Assembly: GCA_002337005.1 (NCBI GenBank)
Contig: DDFD01000045.1
Location: 1 to 20,558 of the forward strand
Length of the DNA stretch: 20,558 nt
Direction of reading: 5' to 3'
Source of the DNA: Flavobacteriales bacterium UBA1937
Lineage (GTDB): Bacteria > Bacteroidota > Bacteroidia > Flavobacteriales > Weeksellaceae
The translations under genes and the position numbers were made by a program. The first letter of the stretch is position 1. Every line of letters starts with the position of its first letter. Positions 6,065-12,620 of this stretch are shown here, in pieces. The notes under the pieces were generated by a model that did no database searches, had not been told where the DNA came from, and worked only from the letters and a program-made list of their open reading frames with translations.

Positions 6065-6892
6065 CTATTTTATATAAACGTCTCCACCACTACTTTTTTG
6101 GATTTTAGATTGCTCTAAATTTCCTTTTTTGTAAACCGTAACATCACCAGAAGAATTGGCATTTGCGATAAGACTTCTACTAACAGCGGTTGTTACATTT
6201 CCGCTGCTAGAAGCAGATAAATTGGCGTTTTCTATTATTAAATCAGTCGCTTTTATATCTCCAGAAGAATTAGCATCCAAAGTAGCGTTTTTAGCTTTAC
6301 CAAAAATATTTACATCACCAGAAGATGATGCATAAGCATTAAGATTTACTGCCCAAATTTTACCAGAAAAATCTCCGCTACTGCTTACGTCTATTTTAAA
6401 ATCATTAGCCTCTAAATTAGAAACATCTATAGAACCCGAACTAGAAACATACACTTCTACTTTATCTTGGGTAAAGGTATCATTTACCTTAATATCTGCG
6501 CTAGAATTAGCACTTAATTGAGTAAAATCCTTCACATAGATTTTAGCTTTTACGTTTTTAGTAGAAATACTTTTCCCGAAGCCAGAATTTACATAAACTC
6601 TCACTTTTCCACCATTATTATCTACTTTTATGTATTCCATAATGTCAGAAGGTGCAGAAATCACCACTTTTTCAGTATCAGATTTTACTACTTCAGCATT
6701 AATAGAAGTAGAAACCTGAATCTGGTCTATGTTACCATTATAGGTTTTATTTGCGATAGGCCCAGTTCCTTCGTTGTTGGAAAAACCACTCCATCCATCG
6801 CTGCCATTTTCCCCATTTTTACCTGGGCTTACATATACACAAGAAGTAAGCACAGCGCTCATTGCCAACATAGAAATAATAGAAGTTTTCAT
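6065..6892 (-). CDS. Head GIN domain (DUF2807) lipoprotein
   Basis: 275-residue envelope protein. The lipobox V-L-T-S-C places the lipidated cysteine at residue 18, followed by a Gly/Asn-rich linker (22-45). From about 50 to the end is the GIN/DUF2807 domain, a right-handed beta-solenoid. The motif S-S-G-D (or S-S-A-D, S-S-G-S, S-S-G-N, S-S-G-G-D) recurs at about residues 130, 152, 172, 191, 210, 230, 248 and 268, a period of 18-22 residues, as expected when the serine-glycine turn stacks on successive coils. Role unknown; such proteins are common in Bacteroidota envelopes and are thought to be adhesive or structural, which is not established. It converges on the TPM operon and is divergent from the M3 peptidase. 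I see no exact -7 box upstream. Confidence 0.88.
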   Translation of the reverse strand: MKTSIISMLAMSAVLTSCVYVSPGKNGENGSDGWSGFSNNEGTGPIANKTYNGNIDQIQVSTSINAEVVKSDTEKVVISAPSDIMEYIKVDNNGGKVRVYVNSGFGKSISTKNVKAKIYVKDFTQLSANSSADIKVNDTFTQDKVEVYVSSSGSIDVSNLEANDFKIDVSSSGDFSGKIWAVNLNAYASSSGDVNIFGKAKNATLDANSSGDIKATDLIIENANLSASSSGNVTTAVSRSLIANANSSGDVTVYKKGNLEQSKIQKSSGGDVYIK

Positions 6893-7011
6893 AATTTTAT
6901 TTTTTATAATTAGACGATTTGATTCTCAAAATGTTACAAAATTTAATATTGGAAATCCTGTTTCGGATTGTTTGATATGGTATGGAAAAATTTAAAAATT
7001 TTCGCTATCCA

Positions 7012-7039
7012 CTTCCGACTTACAACTTCTGACTTACAA
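7012..7039 (-). repeat. Two 14-bp direct repeats (four 7-bp units)
   Basis: CTTCCGACTTACAA (7012-7025) and CTTCTGACTTACAA (7026-7039) differ at one base. Read on the minus strand they are heptads TTGTAAG, TCAGAAG, TTGTAAG, TCGGAAG, the same purine-rich period-7 style as at 5920 and 9227. They lie in the region upstream of the M3 peptidase gene. Confidence 0.75.
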
Positions 7040-7083
7040 CAAATTTCGTATCTTTATGCCATTATACTTACAACAACTGTACA

Positions 7084-9222
7084 ATGAAAAATATTACATC
7101 TATTGTGTTGATTTCTACTTTAAGTCTCAACATTGCTTGTACCTCTATGAAAAATACCGAAACCAAACAAGACCAGATTGTAGATGCTACACTAGCCAAC
7201 AATCCTTTTATGAAGAAAAGTTCTTTGCAGTATCAAGCTCCAGAATTTGATAAAATTAAAGACGAACATTTTAAACCTGCTTTTGATTTTGGATTAAAGC
7301 AAAACATTTCAGAAATTGAAAAAATTGCCAATAATACAGAAACTCCAACTTTCCAAAACACTGTCTTAGCATTAGAAAAAAGTGGAGAAGTTTTAAAAAG
7401 AGCTCAAATTGTATTTTATAATCTTACAGGTTCTAATACCAATCCTACTCTTCAAAAAATAGAAGAAGAATATGCCCCAATTTTTGCGGCACATTCAGAC
7501 AAAATTTATTTGAATTCTAAAATTTTTAACAGAATTAAAGCCGTAAAAACAGACGGACTAGATGCCGAAGACAAAAGATTAATTGAAGTTTACAAACAAA
7601 GATTTGAATTGGCTGGTGCTAATCTTACAAACGCTCAAAAAGAGCAAATGAAAGCCATTAATGCAGAATTGGCAACTCTTTCTACACAATTTACCAGTAA
7701 ACTTCTGGAAGCTAGAAAAAAAGGAGCGGTTTTAATTAATGATGTAAAAGAACTAGACGGACTTTCTCCTGACGAAATTGCTGCAGCCGCTACCGATGCT
7801 AAAAACGCTGGTCAAGAAGGTAAATATCTTTTAACTTTATTAAACACCACTCAACAACCTCTTTTGCAAAATCTTAAAAATAGAGCTACTAGAGAAAAAC
7901 TCTTCAAAGCGTCTTGGTACAGAGCAGAAAAAGGTGACGAAAATGATACCAGAGTAATCCTAGAAAAAACTGCTAAATTAAAAATGGATAAGGCTCATCT
8001 GATGGGGAAATCTTCTTATGCAGAACTTAATTTGATGGATCAAATGGCAAAAAATCCAGAAAATGCTTTGAAACTTCTTTCTCAATTAGCTAATCCTGCG
8101 GTAGCACAAGCCAAAAAAGAATCAGACGATATTCAGAAATTAATAGACGAACAAAAAGGTGGTTTCTCAGTAGAACCTTGGGATTGGAATTTCTATGCAG
8201 AGCAAGTGAGAAAAGCAAAATATGACCTAGACGAAAATCAAATTAAGCCTTATTTTGAAGTTTCTACGGTTCTAGAAAAAGGTGTTTTCTACGCTGCCGA
8301 AAAATTCTACGGAATTACCTTCAAAGAAAGAAAAGATTTACCAGTCTATCATCCAGATGTAGTGGCGTATGAAGTTTTTGACAGAGACGGGAAATCTCTA
8401 GCCATTTATTATCTAGATTTCTACACCCGAGACAACAAAAACGGAGGCGCTTGGATGAGTAATTTTGTAGAACAATCTTTTACCACCAATACAAAACCCG
8501 TGATTGTAAATGTATTCAATTACCAAAAACCAGCTCCTGGAAAACCTTCTTTAATTTCTTATGATGATGTTTCTACCATGTTCCACGAATTCGGGCATAC
8601 ATTGCACGGTTTATTTGCCAACCAAAAATACATCACGATTTCTGGCACCAGTGTGCCTAGAGATTTTGTAGAATTCCCTTCTCAAATCAATGAATTTTTT
8701 GCGCTAGAACCAGCCGTTCTTAAAAATTATGCGCTTCATTACGAAACCAAACAACCCATGCCAAACGCTTTGGTAGAAAAAATAAAAAAAGCTGCTACCT
8801 TCAACCAAGGTTATGCTACTACAGAATTGGTTTCTGCGGCTACACTAGATATGGCTTGGCATTCTGTAACCAATCAAAATCAGTTTAAACCCACTTTAGA
8901 ATTCGAAAAAGACGTTTTACAGAAATACGGGTTTACGCTTCCGCAAGTTCCGCCAAGATACCACACTCCATACTTTGCACACATTTGGGGAGGTGGTTAT
9001 TCAGCAGGTTATTACGCTTATATGTGGAGTGACATGCTCAATTCTGCAGCTTGGGATTGGATTAAAAACAATGGCGGAATGACCAGAGAAAACGGAGATC
9101 GATTTAGAAAATACATACTTTCTGTTGGGAATTCTGTAGATCTTAACCAAGCGTTTAGAGACTTCACAGGAAAAGATCCTGAAATTACACCGTTATTAAA
9201 AGATAAAGGATTTGTGAAATAA
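7084..9222 (+). CDS. dcp: M3 family metallopeptidase, exported peptidyl-dipeptidase
   Basis: Zinc peptidase of 712 residues, the size of Dcp, which removes dipeptides from the C-termini of short peptides. The zinc site is H-E-F-G-H (501-505) with the third ligand expected at Glu530 (D-F-V-E-F-P-S-Q), the 29-residue spacing after the first His that is normal for M3. The helical N-terminal half (about 45-470) and the tail with A-H-I-W-G-G-G-Y-S-A-G-Y-Y-A-Y substrate loop are intact. The N-terminus has a hydrophobic leader ending in L-N-I-A-C (Cys19). This looks like a lipoprotein signal although Asn at -3 is not ideal, so the enzyme is probably periplasmic or outer-membrane linked, unlike cytosolic E. 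coli Dcp. A near-match -7 box TATCTTTA lies at 7049-7056. The ATG at 7084 keeps the signal peptide. Peptide scavenging is the likely role. Confidence 0.92.
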   Translation: MKNITSIVLISTLSLNIACTSMKNTETKQDQIVDATLANNPFMKKSSLQYQAPEFDKIKDEHFKPAFDFGLKQNISEIEKIANNTETPTFQNTVLALEKSGEVLKRAQIVFYNLTGSNTNPTLQKIEEEYAPIFAAHSDKIYLNSKIFNRIKAVKTDGLDAEDKRLIEVYKQRFELAGANLTNAQKEQMKAINAELATLSTQFTSKLLEARKKGAVLINDVKELDGLSPDEIAAAATDAKNAGQEGKYLLTLLNTTQQPLLQNLKNRATREKLFKASWYRAEKGDENDTRVILEKTAKLKMDKAHLMGKSSYAELNLMDQMAKNPENALKLLSQLANPAVAQAKKESDDIQKLIDEQKGGFSVEPWDWNFYAEQVRKAKYDLDENQIKPYFEVSTVLEKGVFYAAEKFYGITFKERKDLPVYHPDVVAYEVFDRDGKSLAIYYLDFYTRDNKNGGAWMSNFVEQSFTTNTKPVIVNVFNYQKPAPGKPSLISYDDVSTMFHEFGHTLHGLFANQKYITISGTSVPRDFVEFPSQINEFFALEPAVLKNYALHYETKQPMPNALVEKIKKAATFNQGYATTELVSAATLDMAWHSVTNQNQFKPTLEFEKDVLQKYGFTLPQVPPRYHTPYFAHIWGGGYSAGYYAYMWSDMLNSAAWDWIKNNGGMTRENGDRFRKYILSVGNSVDLNQAFRDFTGKDPEITPLLKDKGFVK

Positions 9223-9226
9223 TAAA

Positions 9227-9254
9227 GACGAAAGTTGGAAGTCCAAAGATTTTT
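9227..9254 (+). repeat. 7-bp-period purine-rich array
   Basis: GACGAAA, GTTGGAA, GTCCAAA, GATTTTT follow each other right after the dcp stop and run directly into the terminator. All units begin with G, and the first three end in AA, as in the 5920-5954 array. Confidence 0.6.
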
Positions 9255-9280
9255 AAACCACTGAAATTTTTCGGTGGTTT
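9255..9280. terminator. Bidirectional terminator
   Basis: AAACCAC (9255-9261) pairs with GTGGTTT (9274-9280); inner bases continue the stem with one wobble. It is followed by TTATTTTT on plus. It occupies the whole gap between the converging genes. Confidence 0.85.
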
Positions 9281-10150
9281 TTATTTTTCAGGTTCTAAAT
9301 TCTGATTTTTTTCTGGATGGCGTTTCTTTTGGTCTTCATTAATTTTTTCTAAAACATCAGTCTTCATAATTATTAAGTGATTACTTTTATTATTCCAAAG
9401 ACTTGTATATTTTTTCGAAATTACCGTATAGTTTTCCCAATTTGTAAATTTCTGATAAAGCATTAAAGTACAAATGTCAGTTGGCGTAATATAAGGCCAA
9501 TCTTCTAAAACATGAGAATGAATTCCACTTACTGTTTTACCAACTTTCTCATCATACATTTTAAAAGACAAAAGGCTATTATGAAGTTTTTGTACTTTTC
9601 TAATGGAGTTATCCGAATTAAAGTCTAATAAATAATCATTACCAAAAAGTACTATATTATTAAGGTTTGTACCACTCAAAACATATACCTTCTTTTCTTT
9701 ATTATTCTTAATTATAGGAACAATATTAAAATTTACATTATTATAAAATTTAAAAATTGAATCTGTTTTTATCCTTTCATTTGTTGCTTGTCTTATCTCA
9801 AAATAATCTTTTTCAACGTCTGTAAAGTCCCTTTCTGTTAAATCTAGCTTTGAATTTTCTGGCTTATAATCATTAGGAAAAGAAATTGTACCAATAACCT
9901 TATTTTCTTTAGAAAAGAAAACACAAGTTGGAACTTTATCATTTTTAATATAGGAAAAATAACCTCCAATATTCTCTCTATCCTTATAATTCTCTATAAA
10001 AACATCCGTACCATACCAACTTGCCATTTCGCTTCTGTACAGTTGAACACCTTCATCTGTAATTTCTTTGGCAGTTTTTTCTAAATCTTGAGCAGATATA
10101 AAAACTGTAATAAGTAAAAAAAGAAGTGAATAGAATGTGTTAATTTTCAT
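9281..10150 (-). CDS. Secreted protein of unknown function with JAMM-like motif
   Basis: Not assigned to a named family. 289 residues; signal peptide 1-20 (K-I-N-T-F-Y followed by a Leu/Phe-rich core, cleavage after I-S-A before Q21). The mature part is mixed alpha/beta. The striking region is S-G-I-H-S-H (208-213), then eight residues, then T-P-T-D-I-C-T-L-M-L-Y (222-232). A zinc JAMM/MPN site reads HxH-x7-S-x2-D; here it is HxH-x8-T-x2-D, one residue longer with Thr for Ser. Upstream V-Y-V-L-S-G and G-N-D-Y-L-L-D-F could form the core strands of such a fold. The tail is charged (K, E, N, P). I recall similar uncharacterised proteins in Bacteroidota. Enzymatic activity is inference only; no partner gene is evident. 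Its -7 box is at 10166-10173. Confidence 0.75.
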   Translation of the reverse strand: MKINTFYSLLFLLITVFISAQDLEKTAKEITDEGVQLYRSEMASWYGTDVFIENYKDRENIGGYFSYIKNDKVPTCVFFSKENKVIGTISFPNDYKPENSKLDLTERDFTDVEKDYFEIRQATNERIKTDSIFKFYNNVNFNIVPIIKNNKEKKVYVLSGTNLNNIVLFGNDYLLDFNSDNSIRKVQKLHNSLLSFKMYDEKVGKTVSGIHSHVLEDWPYITPTDICTLMLYQKFTNWENYTVISKKYTSLWNNKSNHLIIMKTDVLEKINEDQKKRHPEKNQNLEPEK

Positions 10151-10165
10151 GGCTCTGATTTCTTA

Positions 10166-10173
10166 CAAAGATA
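10166..10173 (-). promoter_or_regulatory. Probable -7 box of the JAMM-like protein gene
   Basis: The minus strand reads TATCTTTG (TAnnTTTG), 15 nt before the start codon. No -33 TTG at the expected spacing. Confidence 0.45.
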
Positions 10174-10218
10174 ATTATTTGATTTTTAATAAAGCTATTC
10201 ATTTCATACAAATTTTTA

Positions 10219-10248
10219 TTGACTGAAAACTTAAATTATTTAGATTTG
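10219..10248 (+). promoter_or_regulatory. Promoter of the DUF4442 gene (-33 TTG / -7 TAGATTTG), possibly leaderless
   Basis: TTG at 10219-10221 and TAGATTTG at 10241-10248 are separated by 19 nt, the same spacing as the ddl promoter. The ATG follows only 4 nt after the -7 box, so transcription would begin at or within about 2 nt of the start codon. Confidence 0.65.
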
Positions 10249-10252
10249 TGAA

Positions 10253-10702
10253 ATGAACAGAACTCAATTTCACTTATATCTTTTTACCAAAATCCCAATT
10301 TCTTGGTTGGCTGGTGTCCGTTTAAAACAATTAAACGATGAAGTTTGCATAACAAAAGTAAAATTCGGTTGGCTCAATCAAAATCCTTTTAATTCTATGT
10401 TTTGGGCAGTTCAGGGGATGGCTGCAGAATTTTCTACAGGTTTTCTTTGTGCCGAAAAAATTAGAAAATCTGGCAAAAAAATCTCAATGTTAGTGGTGAA
10501 AAATGAAGCAGAATTTACCAAAAAAGCGGTCGGAAGAATTACTTTTTCTTGCAATCAAGGCAAAGAATTAGATGCGGTTTTACAAAAAGCGATAGAATCT
10601 GGAGCTGGACAAACGCTCACTATGTTTTCTGAAGGCAAAGACGAAAAAGGTGATTTGGTTTCTAAATTTGCTTTTACTTGGAGTTTTAAAACGAAAAATT
10701 AG
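10253..10702 (+). CDS. DUF4442 hotdog-fold protein (thioesterase-like)
   Basis: 149 residues, single domain. The order of elements fits DUF4442: an N-terminal helix, a strand V-C-I-T-K-V-K-F-G-W-L-N-Q-N-P-F (31-46), the long hotdog helix F-W-A-V-Q-G-M-A-A-E-F-S-T-G (50-63), then a beta sheet (S-M-L-V-V-K-N, G-R-I-T-F-S-C). DUF4442 proteins belong to the hotdog superfamily and are often suggested to be acyl-CoA thioesterases; the substrate here is unknown. No signal peptide. The promoter lies so close that the mRNA could be leaderless; the next in-frame Met (residue 49) would remove a third of the domain, so I keep the first ATG. comF follows after 96 bp in the same direction. Confidence 0.82.
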   Translation: MNRTQFHLYLFTKIPISWLAGVRLKQLNDEVCITKVKFGWLNQNPFNSMFWAVQGMAAEFSTGFLCAEKIRKSGKKISMLVVKNEAEFTKKAVGRITFSCNQGKELDAVLQKAIESGAGQTLTMFSEGKDEKGDLVSKFAFTWSFKTKN

Positions 10703-10766
10703 ATAATCAATCACTGATAAAGTGGATTCATTTATAAAAAGCGGAGCCGTTAAATTATTTTCATTA

Positions 10767-10789
10767 TTTTAGTTTTTTTTAAACTAAAA
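10767..10789 (+). repeat. AT-rich hairpin just upstream of comF
   Basis: TTTTAGTTT (10767-10775) pairs perfectly with AAACTAAAA (10781-10789) around a T5 loop, 9 bp before the comF ATG. It may be a weak terminator of the DUF4442 gene or a leader hairpin; there is no T-run after it. Confidence 0.4.
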
Positions 10790-10798
10790 ACCAATTTT

Positions 10799-11452
10799 AT
10801 GCTTTTGGATTTACTTTTCCCGAATCGTTGCCTTCATTGCAATTCTATCATTTCAAAAAAACTGCTAGTCTGCGAAATTTGTATTCCTCAAATTAAGTTT
10901 TCGCATCATCATTTTTACGAAGAAAACACTTTGAAAAACCGTTGTAAATTGCTTTTTCCTATAGAAAATGCTTTTGCTTTGATGGAATTTGAAGAAGAAG
11001 GTCTCAGCAGAAAAATCATTCATCAACTCAAATATCATTCTCAAGAAAAAGTAGGGAAAATTCTAGCAGATTGGACAGCAGAAAGATTACAATTCTCTGA
11101 AGAAAAGCCTGACATTTTGGTTACCGTTCCGCTTCATCCCAAAAAATTAAAAAAACGAGGCTATAACCAATTGCATCTCTATGCAGATACCCTTTCTAAA
11201 CATTGGAAGATTCCTCATTACGAAAAATTTTTAAAAAGAATTTCTTATCAAAAAGCACAAGCTAGAAAAGATAAACTCCACAGATTAGAAACCAAATATG
11301 ATTTTTCTGTTACAGAAAACCTCCAGGGAAAACACTTTTTATTAATAGATGATGTTTTTACCACAGGAAATACGATGAATGCCATTGCTTGGGAAATTCT
11401 AAAAAATCCGAGCAATAAAATAAGTGTTTTGGTAATGGCGATTGATGTGTAA
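10799..11452 (+). CDS. ComF family phosphoribosyltransferase-like protein
   Basis: 217 residues, usual for ComF/GntX proteins, which are linked to DNA uptake during natural transformation in some bacteria. The N-terminal zinc ribbon has C11-x2-C14 and C25-x2-C28. The body is a type I phosphoribosyltransferase fold: V-T-V-P-L-H-P-K-K-L-K-K-R-G-Y-N-Q-L (108-125) is the ComF-specific loop, and L-L-I-D-D-V-F-T-T-G-N-T (181-192, Asp184/Asp185) is the PRPP-binding motif. An R-K-I-I-H-x-L-K-Y segment (71-79) is also typical. Cytoplasmic. The gene converges on murB with only 32 bp between stops. Whether this strain is transformable cannot be told from the window. Confidence 0.9.
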   Translation: MLLDLLFPNRCLHCNSIISKKLLVCEICIPQIKFSHHHFYEENTLKNRCKLLFPIENAFALMEFEEEGLSRKIIHQLKYHSQEKVGKILADWTAERLQFSEEKPDILVTVPLHPKKLKKRGYNQLHLYADTLSKHWKIPHYEKFLKRISYQKAQARKDKLHRLETKYDFSVTENLQGKHFLLIDDVFTTGNTMNAIAWEILKNPSNKISVLVMAIDV

Positions 11453-11484
11453 ATTTTTAAAAATAAAAAATTATTTATCAGACC

Positions 11485-12495
11485 TCAGACAATATTCACC
11501 TCTCTTTCTAGTTCAATTCCGTATTTATCTTTTACCGCATCAATAATCATCGAAGAAAAATTGTAGATCTCTTTTCCTGTTGCTTCGCCAGTTGCATTAA
11601 TAATCACCAAAGCTTGTAATTTATGAGATGCTACATTCCCGATTTGTTTTCCTTTCCAACCAGCGTTTTCTATTAACCAACCAGCAGGAACTTTTACAAA
11701 ATTTCCATTGGCATACCCCTGAATTTCAGGAAATTGTTCTTTCAATTTTTCAAATTGGTCTAAAGGAATCGTTGGATTTTTAAAGAAACTTCCAGCATTG
11801 CCAATTTCAGCAGGATTTGGTAATTTGCTTTGCCTAATGTTGATTACAGCTTTTGCCACTTCTTGAATCGTAGGATTTTCTATTCCTAAATTTTTCAATT
11901 CTGTAGAAATCGCACCGTATTCTGTTTTGATATGATGATTTTTGGTGGTTAAGCTAAACGTAACTTCCAAAATAATGTATTTACCTTTAGCTGAAGTTTT
12001 AAAAATAGAATCTCTATACCCAAATTTACATTGCTCTAAATCAATAGTTTCTACTTCTAAAGTCTCTATATTTAAAGCTTTGCAAGACACGAAATGATCC
12101 TTAATTTCGGTTCCATAAGCTCCAATGTTTTGTATTGGGCAAGTTCCTACATTTCCAGGAATAAGAGAAAGATTTTCTAAACCACCAAAATTTTTAGAAA
12201 TGGTAAATTGTACAAATTCGTGCCAGTTTTCGCCGGCTTTTGCGGTGACTAAAACGTGATTTTCGTCTAAAACTTCTTCTGAAATACCTTTTAAATTGAG
12301 TTTAATGACCAATCCATCAAAATCTTTGGTAAAAAGCACGTTGCTTCCACCACCTAATATTAAAATAGGGGAATGAGAAAGTAGTAACGTTTTTTTAAGT
12401 TCCTCTACAGAATTTACCTCTGCGAAATATTTGGCTTTGGCTTCTACACCGAAAGTATTAAAGGTTTTTAAGGAAATTTTTTCTTGAATGTTCAT
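11485..12495 (-). CDS. murB: UDP-N-acetylmuramate dehydrogenase (UDP-N-acetylenolpyruvoylglucosamine reductase)
   Basis: FAD- and NADPH-dependent reduction of UDP-GlcNAc-enolpyruvate to UDP-MurNAc, the second committed step of peptidoglycan synthesis, following MurA. 336 residues from the ATG at 12495; a TTG two codons upstream is less likely. Signatures: T-F-x-T-F-G-V (11-17), the FAD-binding I-L-G-G-G-S-N-V-L (46-54), I-P-G-N-V-G-T-C-P-I-Q-N-I-G-A-Y-G (112-128), the catalytic Y-R-D-S-I-F-K (Arg161), G-N-A-G-S-F-F-K-N-P (Ser236, the proton donor) and the C-terminal Glu332 in L-E-R-E-V. The length and late insert fit the E. coli-like type I enzyme. G-T-C-P replaces the commoner G-A-A-P. A palindromic repeat lies between its probable promoter and the ATG. 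Confidence 0.95.
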   Translation of the reverse strand: MNIQEKISLKTFNTFGVEAKAKYFAEVNSVEELKKTLLLSHSPILILGGGSNVLFTKDFDGLVIKLNLKGISEEVLDENHVLVTAKAGENWHEFVQFTISKNFGGLENLSLIPGNVGTCPIQNIGAYGTEIKDHFVSCKALNIETLEVETIDLEQCKFGYRDSIFKTSAKGKYIILEVTFSLTTKNHHIKTEYGAISTELKNLGIENPTIQEVAKAVINIRQSKLPNPAEIGNAGSFFKNPTIPLDQFEKLKEQFPEIQGYANGNFVKVPAGWLIENAGWKGKQIGNVASHKLQALVIINATGEATGKEIYNFSSMIIDAVKDKYGIELEREVNIV

Positions 12496-12503
12496 TTTCA
12501 AAA

Positions 12504-12541
12504 GTCATTGCGAACGCAACGCAAATAAGCGTGGCAATCTG
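12504..12541. repeat. REP-like palindromic intergenic element
   Basis: A GC-richer block in AT-rich DNA, beginning GTCATTGCGAACGCAACG and ending GTGGCAATCTG. Nested inverted arms: ATTGC (12507-12511) with GCAAT (12534-12538), and ACGC (12519-12522) with GCGT (12529-12532). The 'GTCATTGCGA ... GGCAATC' layout resembles dispersed palindromic repeats common in flavobacterial genomes. It ends 8 bp upstream of the murB ATG and lies downstream of the probable -7 box, so it would be transcribed in the leader. Confidence 0.6.
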
Positions 12542-12550
12542 TTTGTTTTA

Positions 12551-12558
12551 CAAATTTA
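12551..12558 (-). promoter_or_regulatory. Probable -7 box of murB
   Basis: The minus strand reads TAAATTTG (TAnnTTTG), 55 nt before the murB ATG. No -33 TTG at the expected spacing. Confidence 0.4.
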
Positions 12559-12586
12559 CGGAAAAAATTCTCCTTTTTTAGTGGGA

Positions 12587-12611
12587 GTCAAAAATTTGGG
12601 AAATTTTTGAC
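12587..12611. terminator. 11-bp perfect hairpin between the DinB gene and murB
   Basis: GTCAAAAATTT (12587-12597) pairs exactly with AAATTTTTGAC (12601-12611), loop GGG. It lies 9 bp past the end of the DinB gene. There is no T-run after the stem on the minus strand, so it may be an mRNA-end hairpin or a repeat rather than a classical terminator. Confidence 0.5.
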
Positions 12612-12620
12612 GGGGTGTTT

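Noticed and set aside
6518..6913. 131-codon plus-strand frame opposite the GIN lipoprotein
   Set aside because: Antisense to a clear gene with signal peptide and repeats; the product has no recognisable features.
12531..12548. Possible sigma-54 (-24/-12) promoter, TGGCA followed by TTTGT
   Set aside because: The -12 GC element is missing and the TGGCA belongs to the palindromic repeat.
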